The position numbers were made by a program, and so were the translations under genes. A stretch of DNA of 51,266 bases, taken from the NCBI RefSeq assembly GCF_024198235.1, contig NZ_JAKCFB010000058.1:1-51266 (forward strand), read 5' to 3'. Below are positions 8,262 through 16,896 of this stretch, piece after piece. The notes beneath the pieces were generated by a model, which was not told the origin of the DNA, did not search any database, and was given only the letters and a program-made list of their open reading frames with translations. This DNA is from Myxococcus dinghuensis. Lineage in GTDB: Bacteria > Myxococcota > Myxococcia > Myxococcales > Myxococcaceae. How positions within the stretch are numbered: the stretch's first letter is position 1; the number at the start of each line of letters is the position of its first letter.

Positions 8262-8461
8262 GGGCGCAGTGTCGCACGGAGGACCCCTCCTCGCGCGACG
8301 GTGTCGTGGGCGGGTCAGCCATCACCGGGGCCGGACGGTTGGTGACACTTGTCGGCCCCCGGCCATTCCGTTCGTCATTCCCTGCCCACGTGCTGGGGCA
8401 CGCGTGCTATTCGCCGGGGATGCGCCCCTGGCACGGAAGCCCCGGAGGAACCTTGTCCCGC

Positions 8462-9868
8462 ATGAAGGCCCTCGTCGCCGCAGCCCTCGTCACCTTCGGG
8501 CTCCCCGCGCTCGCCGAATCCGCTCAGGAGGCGAAGCCGCTGGAGCCCGGGCGCGAGGCGCTCGCCATCCCCTACGAGAAGTACACGCTGCCCAACGGTC
8601 TGGAGGTCATCCTCTCCGTCGACCGCAAGCTGCCCATCGTCGCCGTCAACGTCTGGTACCACGTGGGCGCGTACAACGAGCAGCCGGGCCGCACCGGCTT
8701 CGCGCACCTGTTCGAGCACATGATGTTCCAGGGCTCGCGCAACGTGGCGGACGACGTGCACATCTCCATGCTGGAGCAGCTGGGCGCCACCGACCTCAAC
8801 GGCACCACCAGCTTCGACCGCACCAACTACTTCGAGACGGTGCCCACCAACCACCTGGAGACGGCGCTCTGGCTGGAGAGCGACCGGATGGGCTTCCTGC
8901 TGGACGCGCTCACGCCGGAGAAGCTGGCCACGCAGAAGGAGGTCGTGAAGAACGAGCGCCGCCAGTCCATCGAGACGGCGCCGTACGGCCAGGCCCGCGA
9001 GAAGGCGTGGCACGCGCTGTTCCCGCTGCCGCACCCGTACCACGGCGACGTCATCGGCTCGATGGCGGACCTGGACGCGGCCACGGTGGACGACGTGAAG
9101 AACTTCTTCCGCGAGTGGTACGCGCCCTCCAACGCCACGCTCGCGGTGGTGGGTGACTTCGACGTGGCGAAGACGAAGGCGCTCATCGAGAAGTACTTCG
9201 GTTCGCTGCCCAGCCACCCCAAGCCGGCGAAGCCGCAGGTGGCGCCGGTGAAGGTGGAGAAGCCCGTCGTCATCCGTCACGAGGAGCGCGTGGCCACGCT
9301 GCCCATGCTCACGCTCCAATGGCTGACGCCCGCGTACTTCGAGGACGGCGACGCCACGGCGGACGTGCTGGCCACGGCGCTGGGCACCGGCAAGGCCAGC
9401 CGCCTGTACCGCAAGCTGGTGCTGGAGAAGCAGACGGCGCAGAGCGTGAACGTGTACCAGCAGAGCCAGGGCGCGCAGTCCGTCTTCTCCATCGAGGTCG
9501 TGGCCCGGCCCGGCGTGTCCACGGACGCGCTGCTCAAGGACGTGGACGCGGCGCTGGACGAGGTGCGCAAGAACGGCGTGACCCCCGAGGAGATCCAACG
9601 CGCCCGCACCCGCTACGACACGCGCACGCTGGCGGGGCTGCAGTCCATCGGCGGCTTCGGCGGCAAGGCGGACGTGCTGCAGAACTACAACCACTTCGTG
9701 GGCGAGCCCAGCTACGTGGCGCAGGACCTGGCGCGCTACGAGACGGTGACGCCGGAAGCCGTGAAGCAGTTCACCCGCGACACGCTGCGCCCCGACGCGC
9801 GCGTCATCCTCCACGCCGTGCCGCCCGCCCGGAAGCAGGCCCCCACCGAGAAGAAGGAGCGCCGCTGA
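8462..9868 (+). CDS. M16 family zinc metallopeptidase, catalytic subunit
   Basis: 468 aa with a signal peptide (MKALVAAALVTFGLPALA). The inverted zinc motif HxxEH is HLFEH at about residues 82-86, and a downstream Glu (VVKNERRQ) can complete the site. Both halves of a pitrilysin-type chamber are present, so this is the active member of the family, exported to the periplasm or outside. GGAGGA lies 12 bases before the ATG; a TTG at 8453 (spacing 3) or an ATG at 8420 are alternatives. Its stop overlaps the start of the next gene by one base (TGATG), and that gene is its non-catalytic partner. Confidence 0.93.
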   Translation: MKALVAAALVTFGLPALAESAQEAKPLEPGREALAIPYEKYTLPNGLEVILSVDRKLPIVAVNVWYHVGAYNEQPGRTGFAHLFEHMMFQGSRNVADDVHISMLEQLGATDLNGTTSFDRTNYFETVPTNHLETALWLESDRMGFLLDALTPEKLATQKEVVKNERRQSIETAPYGQAREKAWHALFPLPHPYHGDVIGSMADLDAATVDDVKNFFREWYAPSNATLAVVGDFDVAKTKALIEKYFGSLPSHPKPAKPQVAPVKVEKPVVIRHEERVATLPMLTLQWLTPAYFEDGDATADVLATALGTGKASRLYRKLVLEKQTAQSVNVYQQSQGAQSVFSIEVVARPGVSTDALLKDVDAALDEVRKNGVTPEEIQRARTRYDTRTLAGLQSIGGFGGKADVLQNYNHFVGEPSYVAQDLARYETVTPEAVKQFTRDTLRPDARVILHAVPPARKQAPTEKKERR

Positions 9869-11400
9869 TGCGCCGCCTCGTCACCGCCCTCGCCACCCTG
9901 TCGCTGGCCGCGTGCGCCAGCCACCCCAAGCCCGCGCCGGCCGAGCCGGAGGCGCCCCCCACGCAGGGCCCGGCCACGCCGACGCCGCCCGCGGACCCGG
10001 AGGCCTTCCGCGCCACGCCGCCCCAGCCGGGCAAGCCCCCGGAGCTGGTGCTGCCCACCTTCCAGAAGGCGACGCTGGACAACGGCCTCACCGTGCTGGT
10101 GAGCACGCGCAAGGAATTGCCGCTGGTGTTCGCGGGCGTGGCCTTCGCCTCCGGCAGCGCGCAGGACCCGGTGGGCAAGCCGGGCCTGGCGGACCTGACG
10201 TACCGCATGCTGCTGGAGGGCGCGGGCACGCACGACACGGTGGCGCTGGACAACGCCTTCGCGGACCTGGGCGTGTCCCCCGCGCTGGAGGTCTCCGCGG
10301 ACGGCGCACAGGTGGGCGCGCGGGTGCTGACGCGCAACGCGGACGCGGCGCTGGCGCTGCTCTCGGACGTGGCGCTGCGGCCCACGTTCCAGCCCAAGGC
10401 CTTCGAGCGGCGCAAGAAGCAGCAGCTGGCGGACCTGGTGCGCCGGCTGGGCTCCCCGAGCACGCTGGGGCAGATCGTCTTCCTCTCGTCGGTGTTCGGG
10501 GAGACGCACCCGTACGGGCACTCGTCGCCGGGCATGCCGGACGCGGTGCAGGCCTTCACGCTGGAGGACGTGCAGGGCTTCTACAAGAAGCACGTGGGCC
10601 CGGCCGCCGCGGCCATCATCCTCACGGGGGACATCACGCTCGACGAGGGCGTGGAGCTGGCGAAGAAGCACTTCGGCGCGTGGAAGGCGCCGGTGGCGGT
10701 GCCGCCCGTCCCGCCCGCGCCGCCCACGCCCGCGCGCGAGCTGGTGCGCGTGGTGCCCAAGCCCGGCCTGGACCAGACGGTGATGATGCTGGGGCGGCCG
10801 GCCATCGCGGCGGGCAACCCGGACGAGTACTCGCTGGAGCTGGCGACGACGGTGTTCGGTGGCTTCTTCGGCAGCCGGCTCAACATGAACCTGCGCGAGG
10901 ACAAGGGCTACAGCTACGGCGCGGGCGCGGGCGTGGACCCTCGGCTGGGCGTGGGCCCGCTGTCCGCGGTGACGTCCGTGCGCGCGGACGTCACGGGCCC
11001 GGCGCTCACGGAGATGATGAAGGAGCTGTCCGGGTTGAAGTCGAAGCCCATCACGGAGAAGGAGCTGGCGGCGGCGCGTGAGGGCCTCATCCGCGCGTTC
11101 CCCGGCGCCTTCGAGTCCGTGGAGGGCCTGGGCTCCAGCGCGGCGCGGCTGTACTTCAAGCGCCGCCCCATGGACGAGTTCAACCGCACCGTGGAGGGGC
11201 TGCGCACCGCCACCGCGGAGGAGGTCCAGCGCTCGGCGGAGCAGTACCTGGACCCGGCGAGGATGCAGGTCATCCTCGTGGGGGATCCGCTGCTCATCCA
11301 GGAGCAGGTGAGCCCGCTGGAGCTGGGGAAGCTGACGCCGGTGGAGCCGGACACCACGGCCCCGGGCGCGCCGCAGCCCCCGTCCGCGGGAGCGCCGTAG
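9868..11400 (+). CDS. M16 family lipoprotein, non-catalytic partner
   Basis: 510 aa. The N terminus MRRLVTALATLSLAAC is a lipoprotein signal with lipobox LAAC (Cys16), then a Pro-rich linker. The body is an M16 fold, but the place where HxxEH should be reads LADLTYRMLLEGAG, so the zinc ligands are lost. Such inactive partners pair with an active M16 subunit to close the proteolytic chamber. AGAAGGAG precedes the ATG, which overlaps the stop of the active subunit. The hydrophobic/Pro-rich last 30 residues are low complexity. The pair probably degrades peptides or trims envelope proteins; the substrate is unknown. Confidence 0.9.
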   Translation: MRRLVTALATLSLAACASHPKPAPAEPEAPPTQGPATPTPPADPEAFRATPPQPGKPPELVLPTFQKATLDNGLTVLVSTRKELPLVFAGVAFASGSAQDPVGKPGLADLTYRMLLEGAGTHDTVALDNAFADLGVSPALEVSADGAQVGARVLTRNADAALALLSDVALRPTFQPKAFERRKKQQLADLVRRLGSPSTLGQIVFLSSVFGETHPYGHSSPGMPDAVQAFTLEDVQGFYKKHVGPAAAAIILTGDITLDEGVELAKKHFGAWKAPVAVPPVPPAPPTPARELVRVVPKPGLDQTVMMLGRPAIAAGNPDEYSLELATTVFGGFFGSRLNMNLREDKGYSYGAGAGVDPRLGVGPLSAVTSVRADVTGPALTEMMKELSGLKSKPITEKELAAAREGLIRAFPGAFESVEGLGSSAARLYFKRRPMDEFNRTVEGLRTATAEEVQRSAEQYLDPARMQVILVGDPLLIQEQVSPLELGKLTPVEPDTTAPGAPQPPSAGAP

Positions 11401-11450
11401 CATCCGCGGGCCCGCGCGGGCACCCCTGTCCCGTCGGGCCGTGGAGGTGA

Positions 11451-11474
11451 CGGACACCTCGCTCGGGGTGTCCG
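11451..11474. terminator. Hairpin after the M16 operon
   Basis: CGGACACC (11451-11458) pairs perfectly with GGTGTCCG (11467-11474) around an 8-base loop, 50 bases past the stop and between convergent genes. No T run follows, so it is a possible rather than certain intrinsic terminator. Confidence 0.5.
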
Positions 11475-11551
11475 CTCACGCGTGATGCGCGACGGTCCAG
11501 CCGTCCGCCGCGCTCAGCGCCTGGCTCCCCGCGAGGAGGTCGGGAGGCGGC

Positions 11552-11848
11552 TCAGTCCTCTTCCTCGACCTGCCGCTCCAGGGAGCGCTCGCGGCCCTGG
11601 CGCTCGCGCTCCAGCTCGTCCGCCTCGTCGATGGGGCTGCGGATGTCGGGGATGTCGCCGCCCGCGGGGCCGTCGCTGTCGAGCGAGAACTTCTGCTCAC
11701 GGGTGCTGCGGATGGAGTCGGCGGAGTAGAGGGGCAGGGTGTCATCCGCCTCGAGTCCCCGCTCCACGCGGTCCTTGGCGAAGGTCGGCTTGTGGCCGGG
11801 GTTCTTCCCACCCTTCGAGGGGCCGTTCCTGCGGTTGTCGTTGTCCAT
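11552..11848 (-). CDS. Small hydrophilic protein, unknown
   Basis: 98 aa, very rich in charged residues and with no hydrophobic core: it reads MDNDNRRNGPSKGGKNPGHK and ends in an acidic run of Glu and Asp. It looks intrinsically disordered. The ATG at 11848 has GGAG about six bases upstream, which supports translation. I recognise no family. It stands alone between the M16 pair (convergent) and the LysR gene (same strand, about 100 bp upstream). Confidence 0.55.
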   Translation of the reverse strand: MDNDNRRNGPSKGGKNPGHKPTFAKDRVERGLEADDTLPLYSADSIRSTREQKFSLDSDGPAGGDIPDIRSPIDEADELERERQGRERSLERQVEEED

Positions 11849-11953
11849 GTCGCGCTCCGGGTCGAGACGTCCGGAGTTCAATGTCGGAGCGACGACGGCG
11901 CGCACCAAGGCCACCACCAGTGACGCGGGCCCCTGGTCGCTCGTCAGGAGTGC

Positions 11954-12862
11954 TCAGTCGCGCTCCCAGGGTGGCGTGCCCCGGAAGTGCTCCGCGAGGA
12001 AGTCGATCATCAACCGGACCTTGGCGGTGAGGTGCCGGCGGCTCGGGTAGACGGCGAGGATGTCGATGTCGGGCAGGGCGTGGTCCGGCAGCACGTGCAC
12101 GAGGCGACCGGCGCGCAGGTCCCCACCGACGAGGAAGGCGGGCTGCCAGATGAGTCCGCGGCCGGCGAGCGCGGCGGCGCGCACGGTGTCCCCGTTGTTG
12201 CATTGCATGATGCTGCGCATGTGGACGACGCGCGTCTGGCCCGCGGCGTCGGTCAGCGGCCACGCCTCCGCCATGGAGGACGGGCTGTAGGCGATGCAGA
12301 CGTGGTCCGCCAGGTCGTCCGGGTGTCGGGGCACGCCCCGGCGGGCGAGATAGTCGGGCGAGGCACAGACCAGGTTGCGGGACACGGAGAGCCGGCGCGC
12401 GATGTTCCCACCCGCCCCCGAGCGGGAGATGCGGATGGCCAGGTCATAGCCCTCCTCGACCAGGTCCACGACGCGGTCGGAGAGGGACACCTCCAGCTCG
12501 ACGTCCGGGTGGCGCTCGAGGAAGCGCGGCCAGAGGGGCGCGAGGTGGAGGACGCCGAAGCTCACGGGCGCGTTGAGGCGCAGCCGTCCTCGGGCCTGGA
12601 GCGTGCTGGCGGAGGCGAGGGCCTCGGCCTCGGCCACCTCGTCGAGGATGGCGCGGGCGCGCTCGTAGAGGGCCTTGCCGCTGTCGGTCAGCGAGACACG
12701 GCGCGAGGTGCGGTGGAGCAGGCGGGTGCCCAGGTGCCGCTCCAGCTCGTGCACGTAGCGGGTGACGTTGGCGGCCGAGGTGTCGAGCGCCTCGGCGGCG
12801 CGGGTGAAGCTGCCCTTCTGGGCGACGGAGGCGAAGACCTCGAAGGCGCGGAGACGGTCCAT
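11954..12862 (-). CDS. LysR family transcriptional regulator
   Basis: 302 aa, standard length. Residues 1-60 hold the winged helix-turn-helix (MDRLRAFEVFASVAQKGSFT, then AAEALDTSAANVTRYVHELE), and the rest is the periplasmic-binding-protein-like effector domain. The body reads like the DNA-binding regulators that control neighbouring oxidoreductases. It is divergent from the SDR gene, with 134 bp between their starts that contain a LysR-type inverted repeat, so it very likely controls that gene and itself. The effector is unknown. Confidence 0.92.
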   Translation of the reverse strand: MDRLRAFEVFASVAQKGSFTRAAEALDTSAANVTRYVHELERHLGTRLLHRTSRRVSLTDSGKALYERARAILDEVAEAEALASASTLQARGRLRLNAPVSFGVLHLAPLWPRFLERHPDVELEVSLSDRVVDLVEEGYDLAIRISRSGAGGNIARRLSVSRNLVCASPDYLARRGVPRHPDDLADHVCIAYSPSSMAEAWPLTDAAGQTRVVHMRSIMQCNNGDTVRAAALAGRGLIWQPAFLVGGDLRAGRLVHVLPDHALPDIDILAVYPSRRHLTAKVRLMIDFLAEHFRGTPPWERD

Positions 12863-12884
12863 GGGTGGGCTCCATCATTCCCAA

Positions 12885-12932
12885 AAGCTGAACGAACAAA
12901 CCAGCTTCCGTGCCTTTCTCCCATGAAAGCTG
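12885..12932. promoter_or_regulatory. LysR-type operator between the regulator and SDR genes
   Basis: AAGCTG (12885-12890) and CAGCTT (12902-12907) form a perfect inverted repeat with an 11-base spacer, the T-N11-A-like geometry of LysR recognition sites. A further half-site AAGCTG lies at 12927-12932. They are 23-70 bp upstream of the LysR start and 65-112 bp upstream of the SDR start, fitting a recognition site plus an activation site. Confidence 0.7.
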
Positions 12933-12996
12933 AGTCGTATTCCTACGTGTATCGACGGTGGCGCTCGAGCCACCTCGGAACGAGGGAGCGACGGTC

Positions 12997-13761
12997 ATGG
13001 AGCGATTGAACGGGAAGGTGGCGCTCATCACGGGGGCGAGCGCGGGCATCGGGGCGGCGGCGGCGAGGCTGTTCGCGGCGGAGGGGGCGAAGGTGGTCCT
13101 GGGGGCGCGGCGGCAGGCGGAGCTGGACGCGGTGGTGGCGGACATCCAGGCGGCGGGGGGCCAGGCGGTGGCGTTGGCGGGGGATGTCCGGTCGGAGGCG
13201 TACGCGAAGGCGCTGGTGGGGCGAGCGCTGGAGCGCTTCGGCCGGTTGGACATCGCTTTCAACAACGCGGGCATCATGGGCGCGAGCGGGCCGACGACGG
13301 AGGTGTCGGAGCAGGGCTTCAGCGACACGGTGGCGGTGAACCTGACGGCGGCGTTCCTGGGGGCGAAGCACCAGCTGGGGCCGATGGTGAAGCAGGGGGC
13401 GGGGTCCATCCTCTTCACGTCGACGTTCGTGGGCTACAGCTTCGCGTTCCCGGGGACGGCGGCGTACTCGGCGAGCAAGGCGGGGTTGGTGGGCCTGACG
13501 CAGGCGTTGGCGGCGGAGTACGGGCCGAAGGGCATCCGGGTGAACGCGCTGCTGCCGGGGGGCGTCGACACGCCGATGTTCCACACGGTGAACGACTCGC
13601 TGGAGCAGCAGCGGTTCATCCAGGGGTTGCATGCGCTGAAGCGGGTGGGCACGCCGGAGGAGCTGGCGAAGGCGGCGCTGTTCCTGGTCTCGGATGAAGC
13701 GTCCTTCGTGACGGGCACGGCGACGCTGGTGGATGGCGGCGTGTCCATTACCCGGACGTGA
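12997..13761 (+). CDS. SDR family NAD(P)-dependent oxidoreductase
   Basis: 254 aa, classical short-chain dehydrogenase. The cofactor motif GASAGIG is near residue 14, NNAG near 86, a catalytic Ser in TSTFVG, the YSASK catalytic Tyr/Lys, and a C-terminal VDGGV as in FabG-like enzymes. The ATG at 12997 has GAGGGAG upstream. It reduces or oxidises an unknown carbonyl/alcohol substrate in the cytosol. It is the divergent partner of the LysR gene, and the operator between them suggests it is the regulated target. Confidence 0.93.
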   Translation: MERLNGKVALITGASAGIGAAAARLFAAEGAKVVLGARRQAELDAVVADIQAAGGQAVALAGDVRSEAYAKALVGRALERFGRLDIAFNNAGIMGASGPTTEVSEQGFSDTVAVNLTAAFLGAKHQLGPMVKQGAGSILFTSTFVGYSFAFPGTAAYSASKAGLVGLTQALAAEYGPKGIRVNALLPGGVDTPMFHTVNDSLEQQRFIQGLHALKRVGTPEELAKAALFLVSDEASFVTGTATLVDGGVSITRT

Positions 13762-13792
13762 ATGTCGGAGGCGGGTGGTAACCCCGACGGCT

Positions 13793-13809
13793 GGCCCCTG
13801 CGTGGGGCC
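13793..13809. terminator. Short hairpin between SDR and sitA
   Basis: GGCCCC (13793-13798) pairs with GGGGCC (13804-13809) around TGCGT. It ends 16 bases before the sitA start, so it could end SDR transcription or fold in the sitA leader. No T run. Confidence 0.35.
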
Positions 13810-13825
13810 GACGCCGGGGGGACGG

Positions 13826-15166
13826 ATGATTGCGCGTTGGAGTGGTGTGGTGCTGGTGGGGTTCCTCGTCGCGGGCTGCGCGACGCCGCGACTCGTGCGG
13901 CTCGACACGGGAGCGGGAGCCCCCATCGTCTACAGGCCGGCCGCGCGCGCGGCGCCCATCACCATCGACGAGGAGGCGTTCCGTCGCGCGATGACGCGGC
14001 TCGTGCTGGACGTTCGCTTCTCCGTGAGGGCGGAGCGGACGGCGCGTCCCCGGGTGCGGCTCGCGGCCGTGTCTTCGTCCTCGGGTTGGGAGGCGGGGAG
14101 TTGTTCGAGCGAGGAGGGTTCAGCGGAGTGCCTGTCGCTCGTGGAGGGAGGGTTGGGGTTGCTCGACGCGACGGCGCGGAGGGACCTGGCGCTCAGCTTC
14201 GCGTGGGAAGGGGTCTGGGAGGGCGTGCGGGGGGCGGTGGGGGAGATGGCCAACCCGCTGATGTTGCAGGCGATGGTGACGTCGGCGTTCGCGGCCTACA
14301 TGCTCCTGTTGGTGGTGCCGGAGCCGGTGACGAAGGTGTTGGCGCTCGCGCTGACGACGTACTTCGTGGCGTACCTGGGGCTGGAGGTGTTCTTCGACGT
14401 CGTGAACGGGTGGCAGCGCCTGTCGGTGGAGTCGGAGCGGGCGGTGTCGCTCGGGGAGGTGGAGGAGGCGGGGCACCGGTTCGGAGAGGTGATGGGGACG
14501 GATGGGGCGCGCGTCATCATCCTGGCGCTGACGGCGGCGCTGGGAGGTGGGGCGGCGAACCTCGCATCGAAGGGGCCGATGCTGCCGGGCTTCGCCCAGG
14601 CGGCGCTGGCGGCGGAGACCAACGCGGGGTTCCGGTTGGCCGCGGTGGCGACGGGAGGCATCCGGTCCATCTCCGTCGCCGAAGGTGTGCTCACCGTGGG
14701 GCTCGTGCCCAACGCGGTGGCGATGGTGGCGCGGGGGGCGGGGGATGGTGGGCAGAGAGGTGGTTCCACTGGAAAGCTGCTTGAGAACCAGTTGCCTGAC
14801 AGACTCGCCGCAGAACTGGAGATTGCTCGGAAGCTTGGAGTCCGGCCCGCTACGGTGGACTCACCTGACTTCGCGCGCTATGCGAAAACCGAGCGCATCA
14901 AGTGGGTTGTCACAGAAGAGGGACAGTTGCAGATCGTTCCGCATACTTGGCAAAGCGTCGAGATCACCCATGCAGTCGCAAGTGGCGGTCGCCCCGTCCT
15001 CGCCGCAGGCGAAGCAGAACTCTCTGTTCACGGTTCCGTTCGTTTCGGCATTCGAATCACGCCCCGCAGCGGCCACTATTTGAAAGGGGCTCCGAAGTCC
15101 GTTAGCGAAGCCGTCCTGAAAATCGGACGACAGGCATTCTCACAATTCGGCATTGTCTTTCCCTGA
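13826..15166 (+). CDS. SitA-like lipoprotein polymorphic toxin
   Basis: 446 aa. The leader reads MIARWSGVVLVGFLVAGC, with lipobox VAGC (Cys18), followed by RLVRLDTGAGAPIVYRP, a pattern of the expanded myxobacterial lipoprotein toxin family delivered by TraA/B-dependent outer-membrane exchange (Sit toxins, SitA5-like). The middle (about 130-300) has two or three hydrophobic stretches (AFAAYMLLLVVPEPVTK). From about residue 312 the composition changes and a separate C-terminal module appears, with EITHAVASGGRPVLAAGEAE and later ITPRSGHYL, similar to tails of Rhs/CDI-type toxins; its activity is unknown. GC falls at the same point. Immunity candidates follow 4 bases later. The ATG at 13826 has GGGGGG upstream. 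Confidence 0.8.
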   Translation: MIARWSGVVLVGFLVAGCATPRLVRLDTGAGAPIVYRPAARAAPITIDEEAFRRAMTRLVLDVRFSVRAERTARPRVRLAAVSSSSGWEAGSCSSEEGSAECLSLVEGGLGLLDATARRDLALSFAWEGVWEGVRGAVGEMANPLMLQAMVTSAFAAYMLLLVVPEPVTKVLALALTTYFVAYLGLEVFFDVVNGWQRLSVESERAVSLGEVEEAGHRFGEVMGTDGARVIILALTAALGGGAANLASKGPMLPGFAQAALAAETNAGFRLAAVATGGIRSISVAEGVLTVGLVPNAVAMVARGAGDGGQRGGSTGKLLENQLPDRLAAELEIARKLGVRPATVDSPDFARYAKTERIKWVVTEEGQLQIVPHTWQSVEITHAVASGGRPVLAAGEAELSVHGSVRFGIRITPRSGHYLKGAPKSVSEAVLKIGRQAFSQFGIVFP

Positions 15167-15169
15167 CCC

Positions 15170-15700
15170 ATGAGTTCTCTCCTTCAAGAAGTTGTGGAGT
15201 GGCCGCTCTCGCAGGTCCGGTCATGGATGCAAGGACTCGCAATTGGCGAGGCCGTGGACGGGGAGGATTTCAACTGGGATGCCCTCGCCTACGTCGCCGC
15301 CTCGAATGCCCGAGAACAACGAAGCCTGGATTGGGCCATCCTCGCACTCGGCATCTACGATGCCCTCGCGAAGCAATCAGACGACGCGTACTCCTTCATG
15401 CTCTCGGCGATGCATCTGCGAACGTGGATGATTCGCGAGTTGGGTGCTCGCACGGGAGACCCGGTCCTCGACCCCGAAATCATCTATGCGTGGTTCCGGA
15501 GCCTCGCCACCATCCCCATCGACGAGGCGAAGCGGGTGATCTCCACTCCCGACTGGAGAACCCTCCCCACTGACGTACTCCTCCAGCTCCGCTACACCAA
15601 GACCGCGCTCGGCATGCTGTCCACGCTCTCCCAAGCAGGCGTGGCGCTGAATCACCCGGAACTCGAGGACTGGTTCCCTCTACGGGAACACCTCCCCTGA
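15170..15700 (+). CDS. Putative Sit immunity protein, copy 1
   Basis: 176 aa, soluble, acidic, no signal peptide. It starts 4 bases after the sitA stop without its own clear ribosome site, so translation is probably coupled to the toxin. The sequence has EWPLSQVRSWMQGLAIGEAV, FNWDALAY, SFMLSAMHLRTWMIRELGAR and an ending LEDWFPLREHLP that recurs in all copies of the array. Position right behind a polymorphic toxin is the usual place for the cognate immunity protein. I recognise no named domain. The last 230 bp are about 93% identical to copy 3. Confidence 0.7.
   Translation: MSSLLQEVVEWPLSQVRSWMQGLAIGEAVDGEDFNWDALAYVAASNAREQRSLDWAILALGIYDALAKQSDDAYSFMLSAMHLRTWMIRELGARTGDPVLDPEIIYAWFRSLATIPIDEAKRVISTPDWRTLPTDVLLQLRYTKTALGMLSTLSQAGVALNHPELEDWFPLREHLP
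15471..15700 (+). repeat. 230-bp direct repeat, first copy
   Basis: The 3' 230 bp of immunity copy 1 match 16644-16873 base for base except for about 15 differences, with no gaps. The 5' halves of the two genes are far less alike, which suggests a recent duplication or gene conversion confined to the 3' part. Confidence 0.85.
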
Positions 15701-15749
15701 TACAGGATGCTCACGGTCCATCGTCAGGTCCACGTCTCGATGAGGCCAC

Positions 15750-16292
15750 ATGGGAACGCGTCGTGACCTCTCCCTCATCGTCCTGACGTGGCCCGTCCAG
15801 GACGTAATCAGGTGGCTCGAGGGACGGGACGTCGGCGCCATGGTCGACGGCGAGCCCTTCAACTGGGAGGTCTTCGCATTCACCATCGCTACTCGTGCGC
15901 GCAAGGAGCGAGACCTCACATGGGCTCATATCGCCCTGCACATCTACGAAGAGTTGGCGGGCCGTATCGCCGCACGTCCCACCAATACATTCTGGCTTTC
16001 CGCGATGGCCCTTCGCGTGTGGATGATTCGCGAGCTGGGTGCGCAGCAAGGAAACCTCGTCCTGGACCCCGACATCGTCTTGCGCTGGGTCCAGAAGGCG
16101 ATTCGGCTCTCCCTCGATGAGGCCGAACGACTTCTGTCGATGGACCTTCGCGACCTCTCGCTTGACCAGTTGCTCGCGTTTCGTGACATCAAGAATGCGC
16201 TCAGCGTCCTGAGCAGCATTACGGAGACACCGCGCATCCGCGATGACTCCTCTCTACAGGCGTGGCTGAAACTGAGGGACCGTTTGCCCTGA
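15750..16292 (+). CDS. Putative Sit immunity protein, copy 2 (divergent type)
   Basis: 180 aa, paralogous to copies 1 and 3 but a distinct subtype: TWPVQDVIRWLEGRDVGAMV at the N terminus, FNWEVFAF, SAMALRVWMIRELGAQ, LLAFRDIKNALSVLSSITET and SLQAWLKLRDRLP at the end. It shares the array pattern of a W-P-x-x-x-V/I start, FNW, and a final LRxxLP. It begins 49 bp after copy 1. It may give immunity to a different toxin variant. The ATG at 15750 has no strong ribosome site. Confidence 0.65.
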   Translation: MGTRRDLSLIVLTWPVQDVIRWLEGRDVGAMVDGEPFNWEVFAFTIATRARKERDLTWAHIALHIYEELAGRIAARPTNTFWLSAMALRVWMIRELGAQQGNLVLDPDIVLRWVQKAIRLSLDEAERLLSMDLRDLSLDQLLAFRDIKNALSVLSSITETPRIRDDSSLQAWLKLRDRLP

Positions 16293-16351
16293 GGACTCGG
16301 GCCTCCCTTGCGCAAGGGTTCCTCCACGAAGCCAACTTCGAGGATTCCAAC

Positions 16352-16873
16352 ATGATTCAGGCCGTACTGAGATGGCCACTCCCACAACTTCAATCATGGA
16401 TGGAGAGGCTCGTCATCGGTGAGCCTGTCGGTGGGAATTCCTTCAACTGGCATGGCCTCGCTTTCAGTATCGCGGCCCGCGCCCAAAGAGAGCGCAGCCT
16501 GGAATGGGCTCGTATCGCGATACGAGTCTATGAGGCACTCGCGCATCAGTCAGACGACCCGTACTCATTCATGCTTTCCGCAATGAATCTGCGAACGTGG
16601 TTGATTCAAGAGCTGGGCGCTCGTGAAGGAGACGAACTCCTCGACCCCGAAATCATCTATGCGTGGTTCCGAAGCCTCGCCACCATCCCCATCGACGAGG
16701 CGAAGCGGGTGATCTCCACTCCTGACTGGAGAACCATCCCCACTGACGTACTCCTTCAACTCCGTTACACCAAGACCGCGCTCAGCATGCTGTCCACGCT
16801 CTCCCAATCAGGCGTGGCCCTGAATCACCCGGAACTCGAGGACTGGTTCCCGCTACGCGAACAGCTCCCCTGA
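16352..16873 (+). CDS. Putative Sit immunity protein, copy 3
   Basis: 173 aa. Same type as copy 1: RWPLPQLQSWMERLVIGEPV, FNWHGLAF, SFMLSAMNLRTWLIQELGAR and LEDWFPLREQLP. The ATG at 16352 is preferred because GAGG lies 8 bases upstream; a longer frame from 16262 overlaps copy 2 and is not conserved. The N-terminal half differs clearly from copy 1 while the C-terminal half is nearly identical, so the variable N-terminal half is a candidate for toxin specificity. Confidence 0.68.
   Translation: MIQAVLRWPLPQLQSWMERLVIGEPVGGNSFNWHGLAFSIAARAQRERSLEWARIAIRVYEALAHQSDDPYSFMLSAMNLRTWLIQELGAREGDELLDPEIIYAWFRSLATIPIDEAKRVISTPDWRTIPTDVLLQLRYTKTALSMLSTLSQSGVALNHPELEDWFPLREQLP
16644..16873 (+). repeat. 230-bp direct repeat, second copy
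   Basis: Second member of the pair with 15471-15700; both end exactly at their stop codons. The repeats are 1173 bp apart and could recombine, which would delete copy 2. Confidence 0.85.
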
Positions 16874-16896
16874 CACGCGAGGCCCCAACGCAGACC

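Noticed and set aside
9319..11400. Single fused M16 protein of 693 residues
   Set aside because: The open frame extends upstream inside the active subunit in another frame; a lipoprotein signal and TGATG overlap show a separate start at 9868.
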